Notes: generated by a model from the sequence alone, not told the origin. A stretch of DNA of 64,000 nucleotides from Halosolutus gelatinilyticus (GCF_023028105.1 NZ_CP095491.1:806001-870000); one strand, 5' to 3'; numbered from the stretch's first letter, positions 39,042 through 48,721 are shown. Program-made: numbers and translations.

Positions 39042-41825
39042 TCACTCCGGGAGTCGGTCCTGCCACTCCTGGACCTTCGCGATCAGCTCCACCGGCGGCG
39101 TCGTGTTCACGTCGATCGACTCGATCTCGTCGAGCAGGCGTTCGATTTCGGGGTCGAGCGCGTCTTTCGGTCCCCCTGCGTCGGAGGAAACTTCCGGCGA
39201 GGATCGCGAACCGCGGGTTCGCTCACCCCCGTCGGCGTTCGCCGGCCCGCGGAACTGCCCGCTCGACACGTCGAACACCGTCTGAACGGGTTCGTTCGAG
39301 CCGCCGCCCTTGGCCTCGATCGCCTTCTCCTCGCGCAGCCGATCGAGCACGTCGCGGGCGCGATCGACGACGGGGCCGGGGACGCCCGCGAGGTCGGCGA
39401 CGTGGATCCCGTAGGAGCGGTCCGTGGGCCCGTCGCGGACGGTTCGCAGGAAGGTGACGTCGCCGTCGCGCTCGTCCGCGGCGACGTGGACGTTGGCGAC
39501 GCGGGGGAGGTTCTCGGCGAGGCCGGTCAGTTCGTGGTAGTGGGTGGCGAACAGCGTCTTCGCTTTGACCTCGTTGTGGAGATACTCCGTCGCGGCCCAG
39601 GCGATCGAGATGCCGTCGTACGTGGCGGTGCCGCGGCCGACCTCGTCTAAAATGACGAGCGAGTCGTCGGTCGCGGCGTGGAGGATGTTCGAGAGTTCGC
39701 TCATCTCGACCATGAACGTCGATCGGCCCTGCGCGAGTTCGTCCAGCGCGCCGACGCGGGTGAAGATGCCGTCGACGAGACCGATCTCGGCCGCCTTCGC
39801 GGGAACGAAGCTGCCGATCTGGGCCAGCAGGACGATGCAGGCGACCTGTCGCATGTAGGTCGACTTCCCGGACATGTTGGGACCGGTCACGACGAGGAAG
39901 TCTCGGTCCTCGTCTGCGCGCCCGCCGGCGCGTTCTCGGCCGGCGGCCGTAGCCGCCGGCCCCAGCCGGACGTCGTTGGGCACGAACTCCGTCGTCTGCT
40001 CGACCACGGGGTGTCGGCCCTGCTCGATCGCGAGTCGATCGCCGCGGTGCAGGCTCGGTTTCACCCAGCGGTTCTCCGCGGCGTGGGTCGCCAGGCTCGC
40101 GAGCGCGTCGACGGTCGCGAGCGTGCGGCCGACGTCCTGCAGGAGTTCGGCGCGATCGGCCACCTCTTCGCGGAGCGTTTCGAACAGTTCGTACTCGAGG
40201 TCACCGCGTCGCTCCTCGAGGCGGAGGATCTCTCGCTCTTTCTCCTCGAGTTCGTCGGTCGTGAACCGCTTCGAGTTCTTCAGCGTCTTGATCTGCTCGT
40301 AGTGGTCGGGGACGCCGTCGGCTACGGACTTGCCGACCTGGATGTAGTAGCCGTCGGTCCGGTTGCGATCGACCGTCACGTGCGAGAGGCCGTGCTGGCG
40401 CTTCTCGCGTTCGTCGAGGGTGTCGAGCCACCGTCTGACCTCCTCGTGGCGATCGATCACCTCGTCGAGTTCGTCGTCGTACCCCCGCTGGAAGAGTTCG
40501 CCCTGGGTCACCGTCGACGGCGGATCGTCGGCGATGGCCACCGCCAGTTGCTCGCGCAGTTCGTCGGCTGCCTCGCGGTCGGGCCGGTCGACGATCTCCG
40601 ACAGCGGCGAGTCCGCCAGCTCGGGTGTCGAGGCGATCGTCTCGGCGATCGCGGGGAGAACGGCGAGGGTCTCCCGAACCGCCAGCAGGTCGCGCGCGTC
40701 GGCGCTGCCGTGGGTCGCCTTCGAGGCCAGCCGTTCGAGGTCGTAGGCCTCGTCGAGTGCGTCCTGGAGTTCGTCGCGGGCGAGCGCGGCCGAGGCGAGC
40801 GCGGCGACCGACTCCTGGCGGCGCGAAAGCGTCTCGAGCGACCTGCGAGGCCGACAGAGCCACTCCTTCAACAGTCGTCGCCCGGCGCTCGTCTCGGTGT
40901 GGTCGATCGTCGCGAACAGCGTGCCGTCGCGATCGCCCTGCATCGTCTCCGTCAACTCGAGGTTGCGCTGGGTGGTCGCGTCCAGCGTGACGTGGTCGTC
41001 GCCGTGGTGGGCCTGGATGCGCGTCATCGAGGCGAGCACGCCGGCGCCGGTCTCCTCGACGTACGAGAGGATCGCGCCCGCGGCTGCGACGGTCGCCGCG
41101 CCGACCGAAAGCCGATCGACGGTCTCGCGGCCGAACTGGTCGCGGACCGCGTGGGCGGCCCGTTTAGGTGCGAACGCCTCCGTTTCGTGGAGCGTCAGCG
41201 TCGCGTCGAACCGCTCGCGGACCCGGTTGAGCACCGCGTCGTCCGATCGGACCGCCGGGCCGGGCAGCACCTCGACGGGGTCGAATCGGTACAGTTCCGT
41301 CAGCGCCGCGTCGACGTCCTCGGCCTCGGCGACGAGGAACCGACCGGTGGTGATGTCGGCGAAGGCGAGTCCGTAGGTCGCGTCGGCCGTCGATCGGCCG
41401 CGCCCCGACCCGCCGCGGCCCGATCCGCGCCCGTTCGAGTCCAGTTCGCTGCCGTCGACGATCGCCGCGAGGTACTGCGCGTCGGCGTCGCTCGTCTCCA
41501 GCAGGGTGCCGGGGGTGACGACGCGGACGATCTCGCGCGCGTGTCCGTCGTCGGTCTCGTACTGGTCGGCGACCGCCACGCGGTAGCCGCGCTCGACCAG
41601 CGCCTTGAGGTAGGGCGTGAGGTCGTCGATCGGGACGCCCGCCATCGGGTACGACGACCCGTGCGAGGACTTCTGCGAGACTTTCAGGTCCAACTCGTCG
41701 GCGACGAGTTCGGCGTCGTCCGCGAAGAACTCGTAGAAATCGCCACACTGCATCGCCAACACGTCCGCGTCGGTCTCCTCTTTGAGCGAGAGAAACTCCC
41801 CGACGATACCCGTCGCCTCGGTCAT
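39042..41825 (-). CDS. mutS: DNA mismatch repair protein MutS
   Basis: The 927-residue protein is a full MutS1. The N-terminal mismatch-recognition domain contains the Phe-x-Glu motif (GDFYEFF, near residue 28). The connector, lever and clamp domains follow. The C-terminal ATPase has Walker A (GPNMSGKSTYMRQ, near residue 663), Walker B (VILDEVGRGTATYDG) and ATHYHELTG. It detects mismatches with MutL, whose gene is not in this window. A TTTTTGTAAT element 21-31 bases upstream of the ATG fits a leaderless start. Confidence 0.97.
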   Translation of the reverse strand: MTEATGIVGEFLSLKEETDADVLAMQCGDFYEFFADDAELVADELDLKVSQKSSHGSSYPMAGVPIDDLTPYLKALVERGYRVAVADQYETDDGHAREIVRVVTPGTLLETSDADAQYLAAIVDGSELDSNGRGSGRGGSGRGRSTADATYGLAFADITTGRFLVAEAEDVDAALTELYRFDPVEVLPGPAVRSDDAVLNRVRERFDATLTLHETEAFAPKRAAHAVRDQFGRETVDRLSVGAATVAAAGAILSYVEETGAGVLASMTRIQAHHGDDHVTLDATTQRNLELTETMQGDRDGTLFATIDHTETSAGRRLLKEWLCRPRRSLETLSRRQESVAALASAALARDELQDALDEAYDLERLASKATHGSADARDLLAVRETLAVLPAIAETIASTPELADSPLSEIVDRPDREAADELREQLAVAIADDPPSTVTQGELFQRGYDDELDEVIDRHEEVRRWLDTLDEREKRQHGLSHVTVDRNRTDGYYIQVGKSVADGVPDHYEQIKTLKNSKRFTTDELEEKEREILRLEERRGDLEYELFETLREEVADRAELLQDVGRTLATVDALASLATHAAENRWVKPSLHRGDRLAIEQGRHPVVEQTTEFVPNDVRLGPAATAAGRERAGGRADEDRDFLVVTGPNMSGKSTYMRQVACIVLLAQIGSFVPAKAAEIGLVDGIFTRVGALDELAQGRSTFMVEMSELSNILHAATDDSLVILDEVGRGTATYDGISIAWAATEYLHNEVKAKTLFATHYHELTGLAENLPRVANVHVAADERDGDVTFLRTVRDGPTDRSYGIHVADLAGVPGPVVDRARDVLDRLREEKAIEAKGGGSNEPVQTVFDVSSGQFRGPANADGGERTRGSRSSPEVSSDAGGPKDALDPEIERLLDEIESIDVNTTPPVELIAKVQEWQDRLPE

Positions 41826-41903
41826 GTTCGGTGACTGCGCGGTCCATTACAAAAACCCTGCGGGATCCGCGGTGAAAGTGATGCTGTCGCCGAACGCAGT
41901 CGA

Positions 41904-42233
41904 TCAGAACAGCAGGCCGCCGAGCGGAACGTCCTTGTCCGGCTCCACGAGCACCGGGTACTCCGCCTCGCCGGGGACGCCGACGGTCAGCGCCTCGGAT
42001 TTGAAGCCGGCGATCCGGACCGAGCCGAGGTTCGTCGCGCAAAGCACCTGCCGTCCCACGAGGTCCTCGGGGTCGTAGTGGTGGTCGTACTGCGCGGCGG
42101 ACTGGACCTCGCCGTGCTCCTCACCCAGATCGATCCAGAGCTTGGTCATCTTCGGCTTGTTCGCCTCCGGAAACGCTTCGGCCTCGAGCACTTCGCCGAC
42201 GCGGATTTCGACGTCGAACGGATTCTCGACCAT
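41904..42233 (-). CDS. tRNA-binding domain protein (MetG C-terminal / CsaA-like)
   Basis: The 109-residue protein is a stand-alone OB-fold tRNA-binding domain. It has FDVEIRVGEVLEAEAFPEAN at the start, LWIDLGEE in the middle, LVGRQVLCATNLGSVRIAGF, and ends with VPLGGLLF. Such domains add tRNA affinity to methionyl-tRNA synthetases or act alone as CsaA-type proteins. I chose the ATG at 42233 because GTTTATTA lies about 25-33 bases upstream; longer upstream frames are Arg-rich. Confidence 0.92.
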   Translation of the reverse strand: MVENPFDVEIRVGEVLEAEAFPEANKPKMTKLWIDLGEEHGEVQSAAQYDHHYDPEDLVGRQVLCATNLGSVRIAGFKSEALTVGVPGEAEYPVLVEPDKDVPLGGLLF

Positions 42234-42300
42234 ACCGGATCGAGAACCCGATCCGTAATAAACGTCGGTGAGCGCCGTCCGAAGCGGCGACGACGTCCGC

Positions 42301-43113
42301 CTACCGGTTCGACGACCGATCGACCGAGTGATTGACCGCGCCCGGCCCCTTCCCGACGTCGTAGTAGTGCTCGATCGCTCGCGCGAGGAAGTCGGTCGCG
42401 CCTTCGACGGCGCCGTCGAGGTCGTCCCCGCCGGCGAGTCTGGACGCGATCGCGGACGCGAGCGTACAGCCGGAGCCGTGGGTCGCATCGGTGTCGACCC
42501 GCTCGTGTTCGAACGTCGTCGCGCCGTCGGCCGTCACGAGCACGTCCCGCACCGTCTCGCCGGGCACGTGACCGCCCTTGACGAGCGCGGCGTCGGCCCC
42601 CAGGTCGCGGAGCGACTCGCCCGCCTCCTGCGCGCTCGACTCGTCCTGAACGGCGATCCCGGTCAGCGCTTCGGCCTCGTCGGCGTTCGGCGTGACGAGC
42701 GCCGCCTCGGCGAACAGGTCCTCGTAGGCGCGTTCGGCCTCGGGTTCGAGCAGCCGATCGCCGGAGGCCGCGATCATCACGGGGTCGACCACCAGCGGGA
42801 ACTCGAACGCGGCCGCGTGCTCGGTCACCGTCTCGACGATCTCGACCGTCGCGAGCATCCCCGTTTTCGCGGCCCCGATCGCGAAGTCCTCGGTCACGGC
42901 CTCGATCTGGGCCGCGACCTCCTCGCCCGGGAGGGCGAACGACGACTCGACGCCGCGGGTGTTCTGGGCGGTGAGCGCGGTGATCGCCGACGTGCCGAAG
43001 ACCCCGTGGGTCGCCATCGTCGCGAGGTCGGCCTGGATTCCGGCCCCGCCGCCGGAGTCGCTTCCCGCGATCGTCAGCGCGACCGGTCTCGTCTCGGGTA
43101 CTGGCGTTTTCAT
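42301..43113 (-). CDS. thiD: Hydroxymethylpyrimidine/phosphomethylpyrimidine kinase
   Basis: The 270-residue kinase has the ThiD motifs: [20 protein letters not shown] at the start, the [15 protein letters not shown] substrate region near residue 108, VKGGHVPG, and the [12 protein letters not shown] phosphate-binding loop near residue 220. It phosphorylates the pyrimidine half of thiamine. Many archaeal ThiD proteins are fused to a ThiN domain; this one is not. TTTGTATAAC lies about 22-31 bases upstream of the ATG. Confidence 0.94.
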   Translation of the reverse strand: MKTPVPETRPVALTIAGSDSGGGAGIQADLATMATHGVFGTSAITALTAQNTRGVESSFALPGEEVAAQIEAVTEDFAIGAAKTGMLATVEIVETVTEHAAAFEFPLVVDPVMIAASGDRLLEPEAERAYEDLFAEAALVTPNADEAEALTGIAVQDESSAQEAGESLRDLGADAALVKGGHVPGETVRDVLVTADGATTFEHERVDTDATHGSGCTLASAIASRLAGGDDLDGAVEGATDFLARAIEHYYDVGKGPGAVNHSVDRSSNR

Positions 43114-43432
43114 AATCGAGTGTATTCACCTGTTATACAAAGCGGTGATGGTGCCGACCGGAAGTCGATCGTCGAACGTCGTGAACGCTGGTTCGCCCCG
43201 AGAAGTACTAAAACCACCGCGAAAGCCCCGGCCGGTTGATCGGCAGGCGAGACGCAGAACGTCTCGCCGGGCCTGGAAATCGAGCACCGCAAGGATTTTC
43301 GCGGCGTTCGCAGCAGTTCGATCACGATCCGGGCTTGCCGTCGGATCGATGATGCGGGTTGAGCGCCCAGCGCGCCCCTCGTTTACCGATCGCCGCGGTG
43401 GTTTCAAGTCGCCGGAACGTGATCTCCGTCCA
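43114..43432. other. Divergent intergenic region, thiD / MBL hydrolase
   Basis: This region carries the thiD TATA-like element on the left and a GTTTCAAG element for the MBL gene on the right (43401-43408). A perfect 9-bp hairpin sits between them (43246-43268). I see no TPP-riboswitch signature and no gene. Confidence 0.45.
43246..43268. repeat. Perfect 9-bp inverted repeat between divergent genes
   Basis: GGCGAGACG (43246-43254) and CGTCTCGCC (43260-43268) are exact reverse complements with a 5-base spacer. Both flanking genes point away from it, so it cannot be a simple terminator for either. It may be an operator or a structure in an unannotated RNA. Confidence 0.4.
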
Positions 43433-44329
43433 ATGACCGGTCGCGAGCCCGACATCGAACGCGTTCCGGGGACGGACGACGTCTACCGCGTCGACGGCAG
43501 GCTGTTCCGCCAGCCCGGTCAGCTGGCGGTGTACATCTTCGATACGCCGGATCCGGCGGTACTCGACACCGGAACGGCCGACACCACGCCGGCGGCCGTT
43601 CTCGCAGCGCTGGACGAACTCGACATCGACCGCGAGGCCATCGCGCACCTGGTTCCCACGCACGTCCACCTCGATCACGCCGGGGGAACGGGCGAACTGG
43701 CGGCGGCGTGTCCGAACGCGACGGTTCGCTGCCACGAGCGCGGGATCGACTTTCTCACCGACGCCGAGTTGCTCGCGAAACTGAAACGAAGCGTCGAGGA
43801 GGCGGTCGGCGTGCCCGAACCCTACGGCGATCCCGATCTCGTGCCCGCCGATCGCGCCCGGCCGATCGCGGGCGGCGACGCGATCGACCTCGGCGACCGG
43901 ACGCTGTCGGTCCACGACGCGCCGGGCCACGCGCCGCACCAAGCCGCGTTCTTCGACGAGTCGACTGGCGCGCTGTTCACCGCCGACGCGGCGGGGATGG
44001 TACTCGACGGCGATCTCTACCCGACGACGCAGCCGCCGCGGTTCGACCTCGAGGACGCGGTCGAGACCGTCGAACGGCTCCGAGAGCTCGAGCCCGAGGT
44101 GAACTGCTACCCCCACTACGGCGTCGAAACGGACGCCGTCGATCGGCTCGAAGCGTACGAACGGATGCTCCCGGAGTGGGTCGTGGCCGTCGAGAACGCC
44201 GCGGAACGCGTCGACGGTCCCGGCGATCCGATCGCGATCGCGAACGAACTCCGATCGGAGTGGGGGAGTCTGGGCCTCGAGGGCGACGTCGCGGGCGTAC
44301 TGACGTATCTCGAGGAATCGTCGCCGTAG
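43433..44329 (+). CDS. Metallo-beta-lactamase-fold hydrolase
   Basis: The 298-residue protein has the metal-binding motif [10 protein letters not shown] (H-x-H-x-D-H, near residue 80), a downstream His in APGHAPHQ, and the conserved Asp in [10 protein letters not shown]. This marks a binuclear-zinc MBL hydrolase of the thioesterase or lactonase-like group. No substrate-specific signature is visible. I chose the ATG at 43433 because GTTTCAAG lies 25-32 bases upstream. It is divergent from thiD and convergent with the AIR-synthase-like gene. Confidence 0.92.
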   Translation: MTGREPDIERVPGTDDVYRVDGRLFRQPGQLAVYIFDTPDPAVLDTGTADTTPAAVLAALDELDIDREAIAHLVPTHVHLDHAGGTGELAAACPNATVRCHERGIDFLTDAELLAKLKRSVEEAVGVPEPYGDPDLVPADRARPIAGGDAIDLGDRTLSVHDAPGHAPHQAAFFDESTGALFTADAAGMVLDGDLYPTTQPPRFDLEDAVETVERLRELEPEVNCYPHYGVETDAVDRLEAYERMLPEWVVAVENAAERVDGPGDPIAIANELRSEWGSLGLEGDVAGVLTYLEESSP

Positions 44330-44356
44330 CGTCGATCGACCGCTCGGTTCGGGCGG

Positions 44357-45397
44357 TTATCCGTCGCCCGCCAGGTCGGCGTACGCCGCCCACGACGGAT
44401 CGGTTCCCGGGTGTTCGAGTCGGTCGCCGTCCACGAAGACCTCGCCGCCGGTCGCCGAATCGACCGTCTCGCCCTCGATCGCCTCGACGCGACCGATCTC
44501 GGCCGCAACGGTCCCGCGCGCATCCAGCGCCGCGCGCACGTCCTCGGCGCCCTCGGGATCGACCGCGATCAGAAGCGAGCCGCAACTGGTGGCGGCCCAC
44601 GGGTCCATCCCGAGGTGCTCGCACACTTCGGCGACGCCGGGCCGCATCGGCACCGCCTCGCGATCGATCGCGAACCGGGTACCGGAGCCGTCGGCCATCT
44701 CGTTTACCGCCCCCGCGAGACCGCCCTCGGTGACGTCGTGCATGGCCGTCACGGGCCCCGCCGCGGCCGCGGTGAGGGCGTCACGTACGCAGTGGACTTC
44801 GTCCAGCCGATCCTGGGCGGCGGAGACGACGTCTTCGGGGAGGTCCAGTTGGTCCGGAAAGAGCGTACTCAACAGCCCGACCGCCTCGACGGCAGGACCG
44901 GTCGTCAGGAGGAGTCGATCGCCGGGCCGCGCGCCGTCGGGGCGGACGATTTCGCCGTGGTCGCCGACGCCCATCGCGGTCGCCGCGCCGACCCACGGGT
45001 AGGACGGATCGGAGTAGCGTGCGGTGTGGCCGGTGACGATCGCCACGCCGAGGTCCACACACTCCGCGTCGATCGTCTCCCAGATCGTCGCGAACTCGTC
45101 GTCGGTCATCGTCTCGGGGAGCGTAAAGCAGATCGAGAGGTGCGACGGGGAGACCCCGCTGACGGCCACGTCCGCGAGGATCAGATCCAGCGCGAATCGC
45201 GCCGCTCGCTCGAACCCGAGCGCCGGGAGGATCGAGAGCGGATCGGTCGCCGTCACCAGCGCCCGCCCGCCGATATCGAGGACGCCGAAGTCGACGCCGT
45301 GGGTCGGCCCGAGGTTGACGTCGCCGCGATCGGCGCCGAGGTTCGACGCGACGTGTCGTTCGAAGAAGGCCCGATCGATCTTGCCGAGGTCGGTCAC
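44357..45397 (-). CDS. AIR synthase-related protein (HypE/ThiL/PurM superfamily)
   Basis: The 346-residue protein has the two-lobe AIR synthase architecture. The N-lobe contains DFGVLDIGGRALVTATDPLS and the LILADVAVSGVSPSHL ATP-binding region; the C-lobe contains MHDVTEGGLAGAVNEMA. It resembles HypE-like proteins, but there are no hydrogenase genes here and the C-terminal Cys of HypE is missing, so that function is unlikely. It starts at GTG (45397). A CATACTCAAG element lies about 27-35 bases upstream. Substrate unknown. Confidence 0.85.
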   Translation of the reverse strand: MTDLGKIDRAFFERHVASNLGADRGDVNLGPTHGVDFGVLDIGGRALVTATDPLSILPALGFERAARFALDLILADVAVSGVSPSHLSICFTLPETMTDDEFATIWETIDAECVDLGVAIVTGHTARYSDPSYPWVGAATAMGVGDHGEIVRPDGARPGDRLLLTTGPAVEAVGLLSTLFPDQLDLPEDVVSAAQDRLDEVHCVRDALTAAAAGPVTAMHDVTEGGLAGAVNEMADGSGTRFAIDREAVPMRPGVAEVCEHLGMDPWAATSCGSLLIAVDPEGAEDVRAALDARGTVAAEIGRVEAIEGETVDSATGGEVFVDGDRLEHPGTDPSWAAYADLAGDG

Positions 45398-45676
45398 ACG
45401 CGAGGGATTTCGGCGATCGATCTTGAGTATGCTGGTTTCGCCGCCGAAACGACGACCGATCCTCGGCCCGATCGCCGGACCGATTACCGAGCCGCGGTGT
45501 CCGCGCCGGTCGCCGGCGGACGACGCCGTCGACGGTCTGAAATCGAGCCTCGGCGAGGCGATCGGGTCCTCGACGAGACGGGAAGACGTAACCGATTTCG
45601 CTCACCGCACGCGGGTCGTGAAAACGAATGTGGTTACCGAAAACGATGAAGTTCCCGCCACACGTAGCGGGCACAG

Positions 45677-46774
45677 ATGGCGCACTCATCCCCGTTGAAG
45701 ACAGATAGCGGGCTCGAATTTACCCCGAGCGAAGTGACGGGTGCGCTAGGTGATTCGGTTACGGTTCTTCCCCTGCTGGTCGCCCTCGCCGCGACGACGG
45801 CGATCTCGCTGCCCCACGTGCTCGTCGGCTTCGGGATCTTCCAGATCGTCTGGGGGCTCTACTACGGGTTACCGCTGTCGGTCGAACCGATGAAGGCGCT
45901 GGTCGGGCTGGCGATCGTCGGTTCGCTCTCCTATCCGGAACTGGCCACCGCGGGACTGCTCGCCGGCGCGGTGTTGCTGGCGATCGGCCGTCTCGGCTTC
46001 GTCGATCGACTGCAGCGGATCGTCGGCGAACCCGTCGTTCGCGGCGTCCAACTCGCCGTCGCCCTGCTGTTGCTCGAGGCCGCGGTCGGCCTCTCGCTGG
46101 AGAGCGTTCCGGTCGCCGCGGCCGGGTTCGCCGTCGTCGCCGTCCTCGCGATCGCGGGCTACCGTCAGCCGAGCGTTCTGGTCGTCCTGGGAATCGGCGC
46201 CATCGCAGCCGTGGCGACGGCCGGCGTTCCGACGCCCGCGGCGCCACGGCTGACGCTGTTTCCCGCGGGCGCGCCGTCGGTCAGCGGCGCCGCGCTGGAA
46301 GGTACCGTCGCCCAGCTCGGGATGACGCTCGGCAACGCCGCGATCGCGACCGCGCTGCTCTGTGGCGACCTCTACGATCGGGACGTCTCCGCCGACGACC
46401 TCTCGCAGACGATGGGCGTCACCTGCCTCGCCGCGATCCCGATCGGCGGAGTCCCGATGTGTCACGGCAGCGGCGGCCTCGCCGGCAAGTACGCGTTCGG
46501 CGCCCGCACCGGCGGCGCGAACGTCCTGCTCGGGGTCGGGTACCTCGCGCTCGCGCTCGTCGCCGCCGGCGCGCTGTTCGCCGCGTTCCCGCTGGCGCTG
46601 CTCGGCGTCCTGCTGGTCGTCGTCGCCCTCGAACTCGGCCGCGCGGCCGTAGCGCCCGTCAGCGGCGTGCGATCCCTGGCGGTCGTCGCCGGCGTCGGTC
46701 TGGTCGGCGTCGCGGTCAACGTCGGGGTCGCGTTCGCGCTCGGCGCCGGCGTCGTCTGGCTGCTCGATCGATAG
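45677..46774 (+). CDS. MOT1-family molybdate/sulfate transporter
   Basis: The 365-residue membrane protein has eleven or so hydrophobic segments and the two MOT1 signatures: GALGDSVTVLPLLVALA near residue 23 and PMCHGSGGLAGKYAFGARTG near residue 255. The MOT1 family imports molybdate with high affinity in plants and algae; prokaryotic relatives are called putative sulfate/molybdate transporters. No molybdate-binding ABC genes adjoin it. The choice of oxyanion cannot be made from sequence. Confidence 0.9.
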   Translation: MAHSSPLKTDSGLEFTPSEVTGALGDSVTVLPLLVALAATTAISLPHVLVGFGIFQIVWGLYYGLPLSVEPMKALVGLAIVGSLSYPELATAGLLAGAVLLAIGRLGFVDRLQRIVGEPVVRGVQLAVALLLLEAAVGLSLESVPVAAAGFAVVAVLAIAGYRQPSVLVVLGIGAIAAVATAGVPTPAAPRLTLFPAGAPSVSGAALEGTVAQLGMTLGNAAIATALLCGDLYDRDVSADDLSQTMGVTCLAAIPIGGVPMCHGSGGLAGKYAFGARTGGANVLLGVGYLALALVAAGALFAAFPLALLGVLLVVVALELGRAAVAPVSGVRSLAVVAGVGLVGVAVNVGVAFALGAGVVWLLDR

Positions 46775-46811
46775 GTGCGAGTTTTTCACGACGGGGTTCG
46801 AATGGCCGCCG

Positions 46812-46922
46812 ATGACCGAGAGCTGGGCCGACCTGTTCGATCGGAGTCGGGCGTACGACGTGGATCTCGAAGCCGTCCGAGAGACGTACGCGAAACAGGA
46901 GGAGGAGAGAGCCGATGAGTGA
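46812..46922 (+). CDS. 36-residue acidic microprotein overlapping a PIN-like gene
   Basis: This small frame encodes an acidic, helical peptide with WADLFDRSRAYDVDLEAVRE and a Lys/Glu-rich tail. Its TGA (46920-46922) lies inside the next gene, whose ATG starts eight bases earlier (46915), so the two are coupled. Acidic composition and this overlap argue that it is real. An overlapping frame from the ATG at 46802 is Arg-rich and was rejected. It could be a partner or antitoxin of the PIN-like protein; that is inference. Confidence 0.65.
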   Translation: MTESWADLFDRSRAYDVDLEAVRETYAKQEEERADE

Positions 46923-47388
46923 GCAGCCGAACCCCGCTCGCGTCGTCGCCGACGCGGACGTGCTCGCGGCCGATCTGCTCGTCGGCGGCGACGCCCGCGA
47001 GGCGCTCGATCACGTTCGGCGCCACTCCTGGATCGACCTGGTCGCGAGCGACCCGTTGCTCGATCGAACCGAGCGCATCGTCGCGGCGCTGGCCGATCCG
47101 GACCTCGCGGCCGCCCACCGCGAGCGACTCGAGACCGATCGGGTCGCGGTCGACCACCCCGAGGAAGATCATCCGGCGCTGGCGTCGGCTTACCGCGGCG
47201 ACGCCGCGCACCTGCTCTCCTACGACGAGCGACTCGGCTCCGCGAAAGCGGGGCTGCGGCTGCAACCGCGCGTCTCCGTCAGCGTCCGTTCGCCGGACGC
47301 CTTCGCTCGGCTGTTCGATCCGGAAAGCCTCTACGCGGCCATCGAAGGCGACGACTATCCGGGCCCCGACCGGGATCCCAGAGCGTAG
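46915..47388 (+). CDS. PIN-like domain protein
   Basis: The 157-residue protein resembles PIN-domain ribonucleases: an N-terminal strand with acidic residues (RVVADADVLAADLLVGG), a central helical part, and a later LLSYDERLGSAKAG loop equivalent to the PIN D-x-R/K region, ending with VSVRSPDAFARLF. Acidic residues for metal binding are present, but nuclease activity is unproven. A strong polypurine Shine-Dalgarno (GGAGGAGGAG) precedes the ATG. It overlaps the 36-residue upstream gene. Confidence 0.75.
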   Translation: MSEQPNPARVVADADVLAADLLVGGDAREALDHVRRHSWIDLVASDPLLDRTERIVAALADPDLAAAHRERLETDRVAVDHPEEDHPALASAYRGDAAHLLSYDERLGSAKAGLRLQPRVSVSVRSPDAFARLFDPESLYAAIEGDDYPGPDRDPRA

Positions 47389-47403
47389 TCGCGCTCGACC
47401 CCG

Positions 47404-48216
47404 TTACGCCGGCTTCCGCCCTTCGATCCGTGCGGAGACGACCGGCGTCTCGTCGGACGGCACCCACTCGCCCTCGACGGCGATCGAGACGTCGACGAAG
47501 CCCGCCTCGGCGAGCCAGCGTTCCAGTTCGTCGATCGTCGCGGCGCCGCCCACGCAGGCGGTGACGGCCTCGGGGTCCTCCCTGAGTTCCTCGGAAAGCG
47601 GTTCGGTCGCGACCAGATCCGAGATCGCGATCGTGCCGCCGGGTCGAAGCACCCGGTACGCCTCCGCGAGCACCCGCGGCTTCTCGGGCGAGAGGTTGAC
47701 GACGCAGTTCGAGATGATCGCGTCCACCGTCCCGTCGGCGACCGGAAGGTGTTCGATCTCGCCGAGACGGAACTCGACGTTCTCGAGGTCGCTCTCGCGG
47801 GCGTTCGTTCGGGCCGTGTCGATCATCTCCGGCGTCATGTCGACGCCGATCACCGTTCCGTCGGGGCCGACCTCGCGCGCCGCGAGGAAGCAGTCGAAGC
47901 CGCCGCCGGAGCCGAGGTCAAGCACCGTCTCGCCGGGCTCGAGGTTCGAGATCGCGATCGGGTTTCCACAGCCCAGCCCGAGGTTCGCGTCGTCGGGTGC
48001 GCCCTCGAGATCGGCCGCGTCGTAGCCGACCGAGCACGCGCGCTCCGCGGCCGGGCCGTCGTCGGTGGCGCTCGCGTTCTCCCCGCCGCAGCAGTCGCCG
48101 TTCGTGCTCGCGATCGAGCCGTACTCTTCGCGGACGGTCGATCGGCGGGTCGCGGGGTCGGTCGGCGTCGTCTCGCCGTCAGCCGGTGCGTCGTCGGTCA
48201 ATGTCTCGTCTGTCAT
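47404..48216 (-). CDS. arsM: Arsenite S-adenosylmethionine methyltransferase
   Basis: The 270-residue enzyme has a SAM-binding motif (ETVLDLGSGGGFDCFLAARE, near residue 94) and the Cys residues that bind As(III) in ArsM: NGDCCGG near residue 41, SNCVVNLS near residue 167, and TACVGGA near residue 217. It methylates arsenite to volatile or less toxic forms. It lies 51 bases after the ArsR-like gene on the same strand, so the pair is probably one arsenic-responsive operon. Confidence 0.93.
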   Translation of the reverse strand: MTDETLTDDAPADGETTPTDPATRRSTVREEYGSIASTNGDCCGGENASATDDGPAAERACSVGYDAADLEGAPDDANLGLGCGNPIAISNLEPGETVLDLGSGGGFDCFLAAREVGPDGTVIGVDMTPEMIDTARTNARESDLENVEFRLGEIEHLPVADGTVDAIISNCVVNLSPEKPRVLAEAYRVLRPGGTIAISDLVATEPLSEELREDPEAVTACVGGAATIDELERWLAEAGFVDVSIAVEGEWVPSDETPVVSARIEGRKPA

Positions 48217-48267
48217 CGGTGTGGTGTCTCGTTCGTGGATTCGGTCGGATCGCCGACGGGTCTCGCG

Positions 48268-48654
48268 TTAGTCGTCGATCGGGACGTCGATCGCGGCGGC
48301 GACGTCGAGCAACTCGAAGACCGCGGTGTCGGCGATACGGTAGTACGTCCAGCGCCCCTTCTTTCGGCTCTTGACCAGGCCGACGTCGCGGAGCGTCCGG
48401 AGGTGCGTCGCCACGGTCGATTGCGGCGCTTCGAGGACGACCTGCAGTTCACAGACGCACCGCTCCCCGTCGCGGAGCGCTTCGAGAATCCGAACCCGGT
48501 GTTCGTTCGCGAACGCCCCGAAGACGGCAGCCTGCGTTTCGATCCGATCCGCGTCCGATCGCAAGCGCTCGAGGTCGGCGACGGGGTTCTCGACGTCGTC
48601 GTACAGTTGTTCGACCGCACAGCAGGCGTCCGTGAGGGGGTTTCCGTCAGTCAT
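48268..48654 (-). CDS. ArsR-family metalloregulator
   Basis: The 128-residue repressor has a winged helix (VFGAFANEHRVRILEALRDG ... GLVKSRKKGRWTYYRI). It carries the thiol motif ERCVCELQ in the DNA-binding helix region (C-V-C, as in ArsR) and an N-terminal ACCAVEQ pair. These Cys residues would bind As(III) and release the protein from DNA. It heads the arsR-arsM pair. A 6-bp inverted repeat overlapping a TATA box lies 68-87 bases upstream. Confidence 0.92.
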   Translation of the reverse strand: MTDGNPLTDACCAVEQLYDDVENPVADLERLRSDADRIETQAAVFGAFANEHRVRILEALRDGERCVCELQVVLEAPQSTVATHLRTLRDVGLVKSRKKGRWTYYRIADTAVFELLDVAAAIDVPIDD

Positions 48655-48721
48655 ATCGTGATTTCCCGATCAGGACTCTTGACGCGATACGGCTCTCCGT
48701 CATCTCGTGTCCTCACATCCA

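Noticed and set aside
43114-43432. A TPP riboswitch upstream of thiD
   Set aside because: The conserved CTGAGA and ACC-TGA-type core elements are not present in the thiD leader, and the TATA-like element is so close to the ATG that there is no room for one.
46802-46918. An alternative frame overlapping the microprotein before the PIN-like gene
   Set aside because: It is Arg/Gly-rich, like a shifted reading of the real acidic frame.
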